Shown: positions 31,416-42,360 of the stretch, in pieces
Position numbering within the stretch: position 1 is the first letter of the stretch
Layout: every line of letters begins with the position of its first letter
Position numbers and translations under genes: made by a program
The notes under the pieces: generated by a model
The model's input: only the letters and a program-made list of their open reading frames with translations
Told to the model about the DNA's origin: nothing
Databases searched by the model: none
Assembly (NCBI GenBank): GCA_022410635.1
Contig: JAJVDF010000237.1
Span: 1,524,737 to 1,588,736 of the forward strand
Direction of reading: 5' to 3'
DNA from: Tretioscincus oriximinensis
Taxonomy: Eukaryota; Chordata; Lepidosauria; Squamata; Gymnophthalmidae
DNA length: 64,000 nt

Positions 31416-31502
31416 CTATGGTCCTTGCTGGAAGAGCCTATTACGATGGAGTTGCAAAGATCGGTGATATTGCAGTTGCCTCACCTGTTTCTAAAGAACT
31501 GG
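31416..31502 (+). CDS. BAIAP2L1: BAIAP2L1 exon (third coding exon), I-BAR domain
   Basis: This 87-nt exon is phase 1 at both ends, so it is frame-neutral if skipped. With the split alanine codon it reads [20 protein letters not shown] and continues to SPVSKEL plus a split glycine. This matches the BAIAP2L1 I-BAR helix with its YYDGVAKIG signature. The acceptor is TGTTTGTCTCTGTAG and the donor is a consensus GTAAGT. It is separated from the previous exon by about 10 kb and from the next by 28 kb, both filled with repeats. Confidence 0.96.
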
Positions 31503-31547
31503 GTAAGTATATTAGCCTATTTGTGTGTTTCTTTATTGAGCATAATT

Positions 31548-31825
31548 TATAGCATTATTAGTGGAAACAGCTTGAGTTTAATGCAATGGGGAGCCTAGTT
31601 TACGCTTCCTTTCTCTTTCGTGTCCCTCCTTCTCTGTGTTGTTCTTTCCCTGTCCCTGCTGCTCTGCTGGGCCAAGTTCCATGAAAACCACTGCCTGCCT
31701 GGCCCTGGCTTTAGGATGTTGATGACATCACTCCAGACCCTGGGATTTGTCCAACTATTGTCCAGTCGCAGGGCCTTCAGGGACTATTGTGAATCCGAGG
31801 AATATAATGAAGCTCTCGTTTTAAA
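31548..31825 (+). repeat. Unclassified dispersed repeat (copy also at 50815-51070)
   Basis: Shares GTTTAATGC, the CTCC/CTTCCC block, CCATG(A/G)AAACCA, CTGGCTTTAG, GGGACT(A)TTGTGA and other blocks with 50815-51070. The opening TTATTAGTGGAA recalls 22960. Class unknown; an LTR or a SINE-like unit are possible. Confidence 0.5.
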
Positions 31826-31829
31826 ATTC

Positions 31830-32362
31830 TGAATTTTCAAGTCAGAAAATAATAACAAGTGGTCAGACATGTATTATCAAGATTTATGAACTGGCGCTAC
31901 CTTCACTGGTATAATCCCAGGAAAGCTAACATAGAAAAAAGGCAGGGAAATATTAATACAGATGTTATTTAATCAATTAATTAAGAGATTATTTTCCTAA
32001 AATGATTGCAGCTGTACAGATTGCTTCTTCGAAGCAATTAGAAGATGGAAATTTGTGTAATACATCATAACCTACAAAGATCCCTCTGTTGCGTACGGAG
32101 GATGTGAAATTATTTTGGAATGATTTGTGAGCTTTTTGCACCCTACTTCCAAATGCCTCAAATCTTTACAAGCAAATGGTAGAGACGAACATGAATGAAA
32201 TTCATGTGTTCAGTTTGCTCTCAAACAGTTCACCAGTTTATTCAATTCAATAATGAACCATTTAGTTGAACAAAAAACAATTCAAGCAAACTCAAAAAAG
32301 TAACTTCTTTTTCATATTGAAAAAAGTCCTTTTCAAGGGAAAAATCACAGCAAGCCAAGCCA
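31830..32362. other. AT-rich intron, nothing recognised
   Basis: No supported feature. Confidence 0.45.
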
Positions 32363-32366
32363 ATCA

Positions 32367-32448
<82 letters not shown>

Positions 32449-32449
32449 T
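32367..32449 (+). repeat. (ATT)n microsatellite
   Basis: About 27 uninterrupted ATT units joined directly to a truncated S1 SINE; it has replaced the expected tail of that SINE. Confidence 0.97.
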
Positions 32450-32608
32450 ATCTACTTGCAGTCAGTTGCAATTTCTTGCAATTCTTGCTTTCGAATAGCT
32501 GGGTTGGCTAGAGCTACAGGCTAATGGAAGGTGCTCAGCCCTCCCCACTTCCAACACAGGGCTTCGAAACCCCATCTCCCAGATCTGAGACGTCTCTTTA
32601 GCAACTCC
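32450..32608 (-). repeat. SINE S1, reverse, 3' truncated
   Basis: Starts at the ATCTACTTGCAGTCAGTTGC body and reaches the AGACGTCTCTTTAGCAACTCC head. Confidence 0.85.
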
Positions 32609-33710
32609 TTAGTGAAATATGGTTGAACCGACAACGCTGATAGATGGTTCAGTTAAGATTACCACGTGCCACAGATTTTGTAGACAATTGGTGATTTTAT
32701 AACAAAAAGACAAAAATAATTGCAGCTGAGTTAGATCGCGGTTAGGATGAGCTAGGGTAGTAGTAAGAACGTATTAATGGTTGTAATGCTTTTATTCTTA
32801 TAAAATCCAAAGTAGCTGACGGAAAGGGAGAGTAAAATAAATTAAGTAAGTAAATAAATAAATAAGTAAATTATAGCCCATGCGCAAAATGCAGCCAAAA
32901 TACAGACCTGGTTGTTAGTACTTACTTACATTTATGTTCTTCCCTATACCCAAAGGTCCCAAGGTGAACCACAATAAAACGCTTAAAATAGAACAATTAA
33001 AAATCGTAACAGTGCCTCCAGGAAAAGGAGCTATGAAGGGAACAGATACCCACTAGATTATGGCAACCCTAAACTTGGTTTGATTGGATTTCTTACATGG
33101 AAATCACCTTGCATTCAAACGTGAGCGATCCAGGTTGAATATTCAAACACAAACCAAACTTTTCATCTCTCTAGTAAACCTTGTGATACAGTAATTGTGG
33201 CTCAACATTTCAGATTTCCCAGTTTAAGGATTTATCTTCTTTCCAGATTTCCATACAGCATAATAGTATCAATCTTGCATGTAGCTTTAAGCGTGCCCTT
33301 TCCCCCTCTCCCCAAAGCCCCTAAACTTGGGGTTAACTTTCTGGGCTGTTTCTGTGCAGGAGTAGTTAGAACTTATGAAATACCTAAAGCGAGAAAGAGT
33401 TGCTACAAGTCCTCACTGCGAAGGCTACTTGAGCTTTAAGTAGCAAGTAGATACCAGAATCTTTCTAAAGCTAGATACCTCCTCTTTCAAGGCTGACTTG
33501 TACGTAATCGCTTGGCTCTTTTGGCTTCTTCTGAAAGCCATTACTATGTGACCTCACGGTCTCTGTTTAATCTACAGGAGTGGCAGAAAGGCAAACAATT
33601 TATAATGGACTCACCTGTTTTACTTCGCAGCATGGATTAGAAAGGGGTCTGTGGAAGGAAGCAGCAATAATTTCAATGTTTCAGATGTACTTTTTTAAAA
33701 AAACCTTAAG
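32609..33710. other. Intron with LINE-tail scraps
   Basis: 32925-33010 (TATACCCAAAGGTCCCAAGGTG..AATAAAACGCTTAAAATAGAAC) is a reversed LINE 3' end; otherwise unrecognised. Confidence 0.4.
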
Positions 33711-33883
33711 GTCTTGTCCCTGCTGAGCCTTATTCCGGGCTATATCTTATGACCCTGCCATACACATTCTAGTGAAGACTATGGCAGGTCCTAAAATGGG
33801 GCCTGCCATAGTCTACATTGACACGTGAATGGCCAACTTCTGTCCCTGGATTTAGCCCAGAATAAGGCTCAGTGTGTTAAGAC
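33711..33883. mobile_element. CTATGGCAGGC-family palindromic MITE
   Basis: GTCTTGTCCCTGCTGAGCCT opens it and GAATAAGGCTCAGTGTGTTA with AGAC closes it as its inverted repeat. The inner dyad ACTATGGCAGGTCC.../GGGGCCTGCCATAGT is well preserved, making this the clearest of about six copies in the window. No clean target duplication seen. Confidence 0.65.
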
Positions 33884-34380
33884 ACAATAATAACCGGCAA
33901 CTATTTACGATTTGTAGTTTCAGTGTATACTTCATGAACTTCATTATTTTTTNAAAAAAAAACATGGCCCTCTGTTTTCAACATATGTTAACTACCATTA
34001 GACATTGTTTACTTTCCATGAAGGCTCAGTCTGTTTTCACAATTTCCTGGAACGCTCCAACAATCCTGATCAACGTTGTTTTAGGATTTGGTTTGGGATA
34101 TGATACAAGGCACCGTCCGTGTTAGGATGGTGGGGATAATGTCTCATTTGGACCCACTCAACTTTTGACAGACTCACTTCCCGAGGCCACACTCCAAGAC
34201 CAAGGAAGACAGAATCTCAGGTTGGATCCAAATAGGGCAGAGATGTCCATTGGGTGACCCTCCAGATGTTCCTGAGCCACAACTCCCAACATTCCATTCC
34301 ATTCCCAGCACTAGAGTCTAGTGGGCAGTCTAGCACTGGACTCTGCTAAACCAAATGGAATGCTGAGAGATCTAGGAACA
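33884..34380. other. Unrecognised intron
   Basis: 34250-34300 has CCACAACTCCCAACATTCC, a common short repeat motif; otherwise nothing. Confidence 0.4.
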
Positions 34381-34383
34381 TCT

Positions 34384-34548
34384 GAAATTGCAACTGGCTT
34401 CGACTAGATAAATGGAAACCACCACAGCCTGGTGGAGAAGATAGAATGTAAGCATTCAGGCGAAAAATANCTTTGTAAGCTGCATTGAGTCCCTTTGGGT
34501 GAGAAAAGTGAGGTATTAAAACCCAGTTCTTCTTCTTCTTCATCATCT
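34384..34548 (+). repeat. SINE S1, 5' truncated
   Basis: Body from GAAATTGCAACTGGCTTCGAC to TATTAAAACCCAGTTCTTC; head absent. Confidence 0.82.
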
Positions 34549-34734
34549 GGAGTGTCACCCGTCGGACATCTCTGTGATAGGGTATAGAGACCTGGAACTA
34601 TCCCCGGGTTATGTCATGTCCGTGTCAGTTTCAACATAGGGACAAAGGATTGAAATTCCACTGTAACATTCATGTAGGGGGATGAATTTCCAACCTGGAN
34701 TTACACCCCTCACCCCCAAAAGGGGGAAGACTAC

Positions 34735-35165
34735 TTTGCATACATTTTTTTTATAATAATTTTTTATTATTTCCAGACACGAAACACAACTGTACAATAT
34801 ATACATAGACATAAACAGTACAGTAAAAAGAAGAACAACAAAAAACAAACACCATATATCCCCCCTCCCTCTTCCCTCTGTCTCGGACCAGGGTCGAAAT
34901 CGGCATGGCCAAACTACATTATCAATCTAAGCTTTTGCATAAGAGCTATAGTCTCTTTCAATATTATGTTTATATTCTGATTGCCTGAGACCACCTTGTC
35001 GTATATGCATCTCCATCTTTGTAGCCAGTTATTTTTAATTTGAATATTTAATAAACTCAGTCTCCTTTCCCTCAACGCCTCCTGCATCATTATCTCCGCG
35101 AGGTAGTCATACCATAGTTGGCGTGTCCACTTCATTTGATCTTTCCACCCCCGAGCTATGACTAT
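34735..35165 (-). repeat. L1-like LINE 3' region, reverse
   Basis: A minus-strand frame (MKWTRQLWYDYLAEIMMQEA, WLQRWRCIYDKV) looks like a degenerate L1 ORF2 C-terminus followed by an A-rich 3' UTR. Assignment is moderate; copy-level comparison with 47490-48330 would settle it. Confidence 0.5.
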
Positions 35166-35177
35166 ATGNGCTTACAT

Positions 35178-35505
35178 TTATTTATTTATTTATTTATTTG
35201 TTATTGCATTTATATATCACCCTATACCCGAATGTCTCAGGGCCTAAAAACCCAAATTAAATCAGCCACATCCGTGATATAGGGAAGGAAGAGAAGGGTT
35301 TTTTTCATCCAAAGACCAGGTTGAAGAGGTGCCTCTTCAAATGTTTTCTGAATATACACAGAGATGGTGATAGACGCACTTCAAATGAAAGGCTATTCCA
35401 TGGCCTTGGGGCTGCCACAGAGAATGCTCTATTCCAAGTTCCACCTTCTTTGCCACCCAATGCAGGCATGGTTGCTGGTTTTGTCTGCTTCCATTTATTG
35501 TGATA
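35178..35505 (-). repeat. L2-type LINE 3' end, reverse
   Basis: (TTTA)n and CACCCTATACCCGAATGTCTC tail, then a minus frame with WNRAFSVAAPRPWNSLSFEV, the L2 signature APRLWNSLP-like block. Confidence 0.8.
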
Positions 35506-35507
35506 GT

Positions 35508-35686
35508 CCATCAAAAGGGCTTGTAGCTCTTGCAGACTAATAGGAGAAAGATAGGTGGCGTAAGCTTTTGTAGACATGTGTATGAAAGCTCATGCCGCCT
35601 ACATTCGTCCTGTTAGTCTCAAGTGCTACAAGCCCTTTTGCTGGACTTTCCCCTAAGACCAACATGGCTGTTTCTTTGAAATTGTC
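35508..35686 (-). mobile_element. Foldback-family element, reverse copy
   Basis: Arms TCAAAAGGGCTTGTAGCTCTT and TGCTACAAGCCCTTTTGCTGG surround GTAAGCTTTTGTAGACATGTG/TATGAAAGC. The head lies to the right (CCAACATGGCTGTTTCTTTG). More diverged than 15462-15653. Confidence 0.7.
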
Positions 35687-35988
35687 CTCCTCCTCATCAT
35701 CATCATCATTATTATTATTAGTATTAGTATTTGATTGATTCCATCAATAAACCATGGTGGTGAGCTTGGGTGGCTGTTCTGGCCCAGGATGGCACTGGTC
35801 TAATGCAGACGACATGTGCAAGTTTATTTGGTCTGATCTACTGACCAGATATGGAAAGAGCTTCAGATTCAGCCCTGATCTCCACTGCTGCTCCATTATG
35901 GATCCATTGAGGAAGTATCATGATCTGTTACTTGAAAAAGACATTCTCTACCACATTTTAGAATGCATGGAAGCATCATTTCAAGTGA

Positions 35989-36288
35989 TTTCAGAGATAA
36001 CTGTGTTAGTCTTAGTTCAGAAAGTCCAACAAGGGAGTTAGTAGCACTTGGAGACTAGGTAGGCAGCATGAGCTTTCGTAGACACGTCTGCTTCTTCACA
36101 CGCTTCTTTAACTGGTGCTATAATACATATATTGTGCCAAGAAACCATTGTCTTCTTTGTCATCTCCTACACTCAGCTTATAGGAACATTGGTCCCGTTG
36201 TATCTGTAGAAGTAGACGTGTCTATGGAAGCTCATGACACCTACCTTTCTCCTGTTAGTCTCCAAGTGCTACTAGCCCCCTTGGTGTA
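35989..36288 (+). mobile_element. Foldback-family element with a long loop insertion
   Basis: Head TTTCAGAGATAACTGTGTTAG, left arm to about 36098 (GAGCTTTCGTAGACACGTCT), an extra segment of about 110 nt in the loop, and right arm from 36207 (GAAGTAGACGTGTCTATGGA). Flanks ATTTCAAGTGA (35978-35988) and ATTTCTAGTGA (36289-36299) match 10/11, again a long target repeat. Confidence 0.7.
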
Positions 36289-36299
36289 ATTTCTAGTGA

Positions 36300-37075
36300 T
36301 GGCCAGGAACCCCTTTGTTGAGGATGCAACATTCCACCCTGAAAATAGTCCCCTTGGGTTCCGTTGTATCCAAAAATGGAGCAGTATAATTGCTACAAGA
36401 GCTTTCTCCTATCGTGCAGGAAAGTGTAATGACAGAAATTGTTTTTTCAGGTGCCTGCACAAAAGCCAGAATAGAAGTTTTTTTGCTTTAACGGACTTGG
36501 AAAAGAAGAATTTTCCTCAGGTGCTGTAAGCATTATATGTGGCACCTGATAAAAATTTCTCTTTTTCACATCCATTAAAGCATAAAAATCCCGTCTGAGG
36601 TTTTTTGTGGTAGCCTATTCCACAGATAAGTGGAGATGAGTCCTCAAGATCCAGCAGCCCAAGATAAAGGAAGGTGTGTTCTCAACAGCTCTGACAATTG
36701 ATGTGTTCAACAGACATCTTTAAGTATCTTCTAAAGCATTCCTCTGCAACATATTTTATGTTCATTGAAAAGATGGATTTGGACTCCTTCCAGCTTAATC
36801 TTGGATAACGTGCTTGCTGTAGAAATACAAAAGGTCAGAGTACTCTGGACAAAGAGCTGTAATATTTTTAGGATTCTGTAAAAAAATGCCCTTGAAGCAT
36901 CTCAGAAAAGTCACCATCCCTCAAAGCAAGAAATGGATTTCATTGCTTAAGGAATGGATGCCCTAAAGAATTTTGCAGGCTCATGCATTAAACCAGAAGA
37001 TCAAAATTTAGCAACCAACAGATTTAGAATTACATGGGTGCTGTGATGGGGGTTGAGAAGATTAATATTCACAGT
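36300..37075. other. Unrecognised intron
   Basis: No supported feature. Confidence 0.45.
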
Positions 37076-37160
37076 AAGAACATAAGTGCATAAGAGAAGC
37101 TCTGCTGAATCAAGACCATAGGGCATCTAGTCCAGCATTCTGTCTCACACAAACTCAAAC
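37076..37160 (-). repeat. CR1-type LINE tail scrap, reverse
   Basis: TAAGAACATAAGTGCATAAGAG and GGGCATCTAGTCCAGCATTC; followed at 37209-37238 by (TTC)n. Confidence 0.7.
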
Positions 37161-37209
37161 TTATTCTGGACTTAAAATAATAGCTCAGGACTACTGCCTG
37201 GTTTTCCAT

Positions 37210-37239
<30 letters not shown>

Positions 37240-37241
<2 letters not shown>

Positions 37242-37765
37242 AACAGCTCCCCACCACCAAAATATAGAAATTTGCAATTAACATAATAGCAAGTTAGAAA
37301 CGACTTCTATGAATTAAAAACAAGAACTAAACCAACAGAGGCCAAACTTTTATCAATGTTTATCAATTCAAATAAACTTTATCATTCTTTTTTTCTGATC
37401 AACCACAGTCTTGTCTGTTGAGTTCCATAGCATTAACATTTAACCCTGAAAATTGTAATCTGTTGCCCAAACATTTAGGCTAAACATTTTTCTGTCCCAA
37501 GCACAGTCAGAATGTCTCTGGATTGTGAAATATCTCATAACAAAGTGGTATACACATAAAAAGAAGACTTTCGCGTCTGCTTGTTAGATTTAGCTTTTAT
37601 CTGCAAAAAATATTTGTTTTAAGTACTGTGACAAAATGTCATGATAAAGTTCTTGGAATAATTTTTCCTTATACTCATTTATCGGAAAGAAAAGTCAAAT
37701 TGTACATTAAATCAGCTCCATTGGATTACTTTCTAGCAAGAGGGTCTAATTAGACTCCTTTATGG
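37240..37765. other. AT-rich intron, nothing recognised
   Basis: No supported feature. Confidence 0.45.
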
Positions 37766-37769
37766 GTAA

Positions 37770-38080
37770 TACACATAGATGCAAAATCCTGAAGAATGGA
37801 ACTAAATCAGCAATTAGCCTAATTCTTCAGGACTGAATTTAAACTATGTATCAGACTCAAGCCTAATTTGGAAAAGTTGATATAGTTTACAAAAAATCAC
37901 ACTATTTCTTCAGATACAACTGTGATCAGTCCTGGTAACATTTTTACTTTTAGATGTTCTTCAATCCTGTTCTTCAAGCCTGAAGAATGAGTTTAATCCA
38001 TTTTTTCTGGATTAAACAAGAAATAAACTGGATTAAGCCCATTCCTCAGAAGTGAAGAAGATCTAAAGTAAATGTGTGTT
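37770..38080. repeat. Palindromic MITE-like family (AATCCTGAAGAATG / CTTCTTCAG)
   Basis: Two local dyads: AATCCTGAAGAATGGA with AATTCTTCAGGACTGA, and TTTTACTTTTAGATGTTCTTC with GAAGAAGATCTAAAGTAAATG. Related ends occur near 48320-48430, 49690-49780, 58095-58165 and 63105-63150 (TCACACATTTACTTTTCAAC). Class unknown. Confidence 0.45.
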
Positions 38081-38224
38081 TGGTAGTCCCTTGTTAGAGA
38101 TTCTGATCCAGGCTAATATGGCTGCTTCTTTTAATTCTGTCACAAGCATTGAAATNGAAAATGCTTGGAATGCACAACGCTTGAAAAATTTAGGCAGTTT
38201 TCTTGCAAGGGTTTTGGACTGGCT

Positions 38225-38345
38225 GATTGATTTGTATTTCTGTACCACCCTTTACCCAAAGGACCCAGGGCAGTTCACAATAAAACAGAATTAATGTATT
38301 AAAACAACAGTGCCTGGAAGTAGGGAACAGAGAAGAGAGAACTAA
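38225..38345 (-). repeat. LINE 3'-tail fragment
   Basis: TGTACCACCCTTTACCCAAAGG and CAATAAAACAGAATTAATG; an L2/CR1-type tail. Confidence 0.6.
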
Positions 38346-38349
38346 TATA

Positions 38350-39470
38350 ACTTTCTGCAGAGCCTCTGAGTTTCATATGGTAGCAAACCCCACTTCACTG
38401 ATCTGCTCCATCTGAAATCATCTGAGAATCTTGCACCCATATGAGATTTCAAGCTATCCCAGCCCTCTGTATGAGGGAAAAAAATCCAAATTATGAGTAC
38501 TCTCCTCTGCCCCACCTGATGTTTGATGTCATATTGGCATCCCATCCCCTGCCCAGGCCCTGCCTCTCTGGGCCACATGACTTTCAGTGCCACACCCACC
38601 ACTGGTGTCATTTCTGGTTACGGTTCCAGGATGCCATCTCAGTGATAGGCAGGGCTGGAGGTCATGTGGCCAAAATNGGCAGGCTGAAGTGACAAAGGGG
38701 CATGGCTGGGCCATAGAAGAATTTTCCCCTCTGCATTAATATTTGTAAGAGGTTCCACATTTGACTTTATATCATCACAGAACAGAGTGACTGGNACTAT
38801 TTAGTTAGGTCTACCAAGAGACCAGTGGCTTGCCACTACAGAAAACACATCTCCATATTCAGAATTACCAGGGGACACATTTCAGTGGCACCACATAGCA
38901 CGTTGCCAAATTAATTCCCCCCATGATCTGGAAGCTCAGAACTTTTGTACCTAGACCTTGGAAACACGAGAATGGTGCCGTGAAACTTGTGCAGTGGCAT
39001 CAGTTGAAACTTTGAAGCAGTGGCATGAGTTAGTCAAAATCTGTCCCATCGTGTAGATGTTGCTGATCCCACCAGCACATTCCTGTGGTTGGACAGCTCA
39101 GTGGAGAAATGTCCTTTATCTTCATAAATCTAGTTTATGGATAAAGACCAAAGGCCACGGGATACTTATTATTCTGAAGTTGTGAATAGTATCTGTTTAA
39201 GAATTATTAAGAATTATCTTCCTCACACTTTCGATAAGTTAGATGGCAAAGAACAAAGATTAATTATCCTTGGGTGAGGAACTGAGACCAGAGTTCAGAT
39301 TTCTAATATCTATACATCTTACTATCTCAGCAACCAATGCAATAGGGAAGGAAAAATATTTATGGGAAAGTTGCCATGGTATCTACCAGGGGAGCAGAAA
39401 AAGTGTGGAAGCCACTTTATTATGCCTAATGGTACTTTGTAAGGTAGCTGGAATGCAGAAAATTAAGAAT
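38350..39470. other. Intron, nothing recognised
   Basis: 38575-38700 is GC-richer but has no coding frame or CpG cluster worth calling. Confidence 0.4.
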
Positions 39471-39473
39471 ATA

Positions 39474-39665
39474 AAAACATAAAAGCAGCTGAATCAGACC
39501 ATAATTCACCTCGATCCTGTTTCACACAGTTACCTCCAATTGCTTCTGTGCTTCTAAATTAGAAAGTAAATATGCTCTCACACCCTACAATTGGCATTTA
39601 CAGGAATCTTCTTTCAACCTGGAATTGATATTTATGCCCTTGTTCTAGATAAAAAAAACAGGAAG
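39474..39665 (-). repeat. Old CR1-type LINE tail, reverse
   Basis: AAAACATAAAAGCAGCTGAATCAGACC and TTTACAGGAATCTTCTTTC..GAATTGATATTTATGCCCTTG align loosely to the common LINE 3' UTR. Confidence 0.5.
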
Positions 39666-39669
39666 AGTT

Positions 39670-40465
39670 CTGCTTGGTTGTCAAAGTCTACAAGTGTTCC
39701 AGCATAGAAGCAGAACAGAAGGCTAATTCCAAGCCTCTAGACACAGAACATGTAGTTCCATGCAAAGGAGTCAGACCCACCATTGCTAAAAAATTGAAAT
39801 CATAATACATTCTAAGGGAGCTTCCTCACCACATGGTTTGCCTCGCTATTTCTTTTAAAACCTGATCACCATCCATCCGCAAGTACCTTAAAGCTTCCAT
39901 GCTGTTCTGACACACTGCATAGCTATCCTGTCACATGATGAACCCAATAAGGCATTGCTGCGCTTGCCTTCCTACAATCCCCAGGATTCTCTGGAGGCCT
40001 TCCCACAATTCCCAAACATTCTCTGAGAGCCAAGAGCCAGTGAATTTTTACATGGCTCCCCAACGTCTCATGAGATTTGCCAAGTTCATATTGNTGAATG
40101 GCCTTTTGGATTTTATAAAACGTCCACTGTTGAATCACACAAACAGCGGAACTCTTTAGCTAGTGGATCGCTGTACATNTGTGACCTCATGGGGCTGACT
40201 GAAAGCGAAATTGCTATCAGCTTTGTAGAAACTGTGTGTGGGCATAGACCCTAAGTCAGGCTGCAATTCTTTTTTCCCTTTCCCTATTTATATTTGCACT
40301 GACTATTTGTTCTGTTTCTGTGTCAATACACTTTTGGTATTTCTAAAAGAGAGAATCCATTTAATCGGTTGATTGATTGATTTAGTTGAGAATTTATGTC
40401 CCACCTTTCACACAACAATAACAAAATATATAGATACATTTCAAAGAAATGTGTCCAGAATATAT
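39670..40465. other. Intron, nothing recognised
   Basis: 40375-40430 (TTGATTGATTTAGTTGAGAATTTATGTCCCACC) is a reversed LINE tail scrap. Otherwise nothing. Confidence 0.4.
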
Positions 40466-40605
40466 AGCAAGAGGTCTTCTAGTACCTTAGAGACTAGCAG
40501 CAAAAATGTGATCAATTTCAGAGAATTAGCCATGTTAGTCTTAGCAAAATGTAGATCGCATGAGCTTTCGTGGACAAATCTATTTCATCCATAGCATCTG
40601 CAGAC
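40466..40605 (+). repeat. Foldback-family fragments
   Basis: GGTCTTCTAGTACCTTAGAGACTAG and, after a break, TTTCAGAGAATTAGCCATGTTAGTC with GCATGAGCTTTCGTGGACAA. Confidence 0.6.
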
Positions 40606-40606
40606 A

Positions 40607-40745
40607 TAAGAGCATAAGAACATAAGGAGAGCCATACTGGATCAGGCCAGAGCCCATCTAGTCCGGCCTTCTGTCTCACACAGAGACCCACCAGATGCAC
40701 CTGGGTAGCCTGAATGGAGGAAAGCAAAATCTTCACCTGTTCATG
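40607..40745 (-). repeat. CR1-type LINE tail, reverse
   Basis: ATAAGAGCATAAGAACATAAGG to AAATCTTCACCTGTTCATGAC. Confidence 0.82.
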
Positions 40746-40896
40746 ACATCTACAGAAGCTTATGCTGAGGGGTTCTGAGGCAAGGAACGTTAGTTCTTGG
40801 CCATTGAGGCAAGTACTGGGGCAAGTACTGGATTTGGCCCTCAATAGGACTGAGCCCTTTTTAATCTGGATTAACAGATCCACAACTGTACCCTAT

Positions 40897-41085
40897 GGTC
40901 CTGTCCCCACTGAGCCTTATCCTTTGCTATTTCTTGGAAAAGGAGCTTGCCATGTATATGTAGGTGTAGACTATGGCAGGTTCCAAATGGGGCCTGCTGT
41001 ATTCTATAACAGCATATGAATGATCATTCTCTGTCCCGATATATAACACAGGATAAATCTCAGTGGGGACAGAATAAGGCTCAGT
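40897..41085. repeat. CTATGGCAGGC-family palindromic MITE
   Basis: GGTCCTGTCCCCACTGAGCC opens it; the far end repeats CTCAGTGGGGACAGAATAAGG, its inverted repeat, in two overlapping versions. Confidence 0.6.
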
Positions 41086-41565
41086 GAGGACAACTGCTGA
41101 AATGGGTACCCCATTATCTTCATAGACCTACAGATGTTACAGTTTGCCAAGAAAAAGTAGGTAGAATATGCTTTTGTAGAAATCTTCAGATGCTAATAGA
41201 CTATATGTAAAAGGTTCCATGATGTCAGATTATGAGTTCATTCAAATTAGGTTTTGTCACCATCCGGCTAAAATAAATGAGAATGTAGATTCTGAGCTGG
41301 TTTCCCCCAGAGGCTGCTTATGACTTTCAGTGTGTTGGGGAGCTGGAAAGGAACCTTTCAATAAGTTTAAGGTAACCAAAGAGTGAGTCTTTCACTTTTC
41401 TATTAAACCAAAATTGAGGTGTCACTTTCTGAAATGACTTTTTTAACACTCTTTAATCAGCTCAGAGTTGCTCACTGCTNGTATACAATGGAAGCTTACT
41501 GTATTTGTGGCGAATGACTATTTTAGAAGGACAGTTGGCTGTAAGCGAGATTTATCATTTGTTTT
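41086..41565. other. Intron, nothing recognised
   Basis: No supported feature; one N at 41480. Confidence 0.4.
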
Positions 41566-41569
41566 TGTT

Positions 41570-41871
41570 ATTTATTTACATTTCTATACTGCCTTAGACA
41601 CCAATGATCTCATGGCTGTTTAATAACAATAAATAGAATTAACATTAAAATCACAGTACCTGAAAGTAGGGAAGGGAGAGCTGGTTTTGTTTGTTTTTAA
41701 GCCAGGTTAAATAGGTGCACCTTCAAAGGTTTTCTAAATTAATACAAAGATGATGACTCTCATAGCTCAAGGAGGAAACTGTTCCATAGTCTGGGGGCTG
41801 CCAAAAAGAAGGCTTTATCCTGGGTTCTCACTCTGGTTGCTGCTGAGAGGGCTGGTACAAATAGATCTTGA
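41570..41871 (-). repeat. L2-type LINE 3' end, reverse, split by a hAT insertion
   Basis: TTTATTTACATTTCTATACTGCC tail, then a minus frame containing LAAPRLWNSFLLEL. The L2 resumes after the hAT at 42250 (CAGGTTGGAAGAAGGCATTC). Confidence 0.78.
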
Positions 41872-41879
41872 GGTATGGG

Positions 41880-42241
41880 TAGGGTTGCCATATTTTGGCA
41901 GCCCAAACCCGGGGTGGGTGTTTGTGTGTTGCGCGCATGCGCATGCATGTACACACACGCACACAGACGGACACTTGTGGTGAGATAGGCAGAACAGAGC
42001 TGCACAAAAGTTCTGTTCTCCTGTCAAAACCCCAAGCATTTTTCCTCTGCTGGAGGCGAGTTGGCGCGCTCTGCCTGACAGCAGGCATGAAACCCCGTTT
42101 CCAGCAGACGATCAGCTACGGCACGCTCCANGGTTCCTTCCAGGATCCTGGANAGCGTTGCTCCGGCTGCAGCCGTCAGCCCTGACGGCTCCTTTGCCTT
42201 TAAAATCCTGGATTTTTACATTCCCAGATGCAGCAACCTTA
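41880..42241. mobile_element. hAT-type non-autonomous element with perfect 8-bp TSD, nested in L2
   Basis: Ends TAGGGTTGCCATATTTTGGC and GATGCAGCAACCTTA. GGTATGGG occurs exactly on both sides (41872-41879 and 42242-42249). The interior is CpG-richer than its surroundings and has a 36-nt alternating purine-pyrimidine tract (41930-41965). Ns at 42131 and 42153. Confidence 0.85.
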
Positions 42242-42294
42242 GGTATGGGCAGGTTGGAAGAAGGCATTCCTTTAGATATGTTGGGCCCAAGTTA

Positions 42295-42360
42295 CTTTTA
42301 TATTTTTTGGACTATAAGATGCACCAGACTATAAGACACTCCAGCCATGTGAGGTTGCTG
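42295..42360 (+). repeat. Fragment of GGACTATAAGA-type hAT MITE
   Basis: TTTTTGGACTATAAGATGCA and CCAGACTATAAGACACTCC resemble the widespread amniote MITE ends with repeated GACTATAAGACGCAC. Confidence 0.55.
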
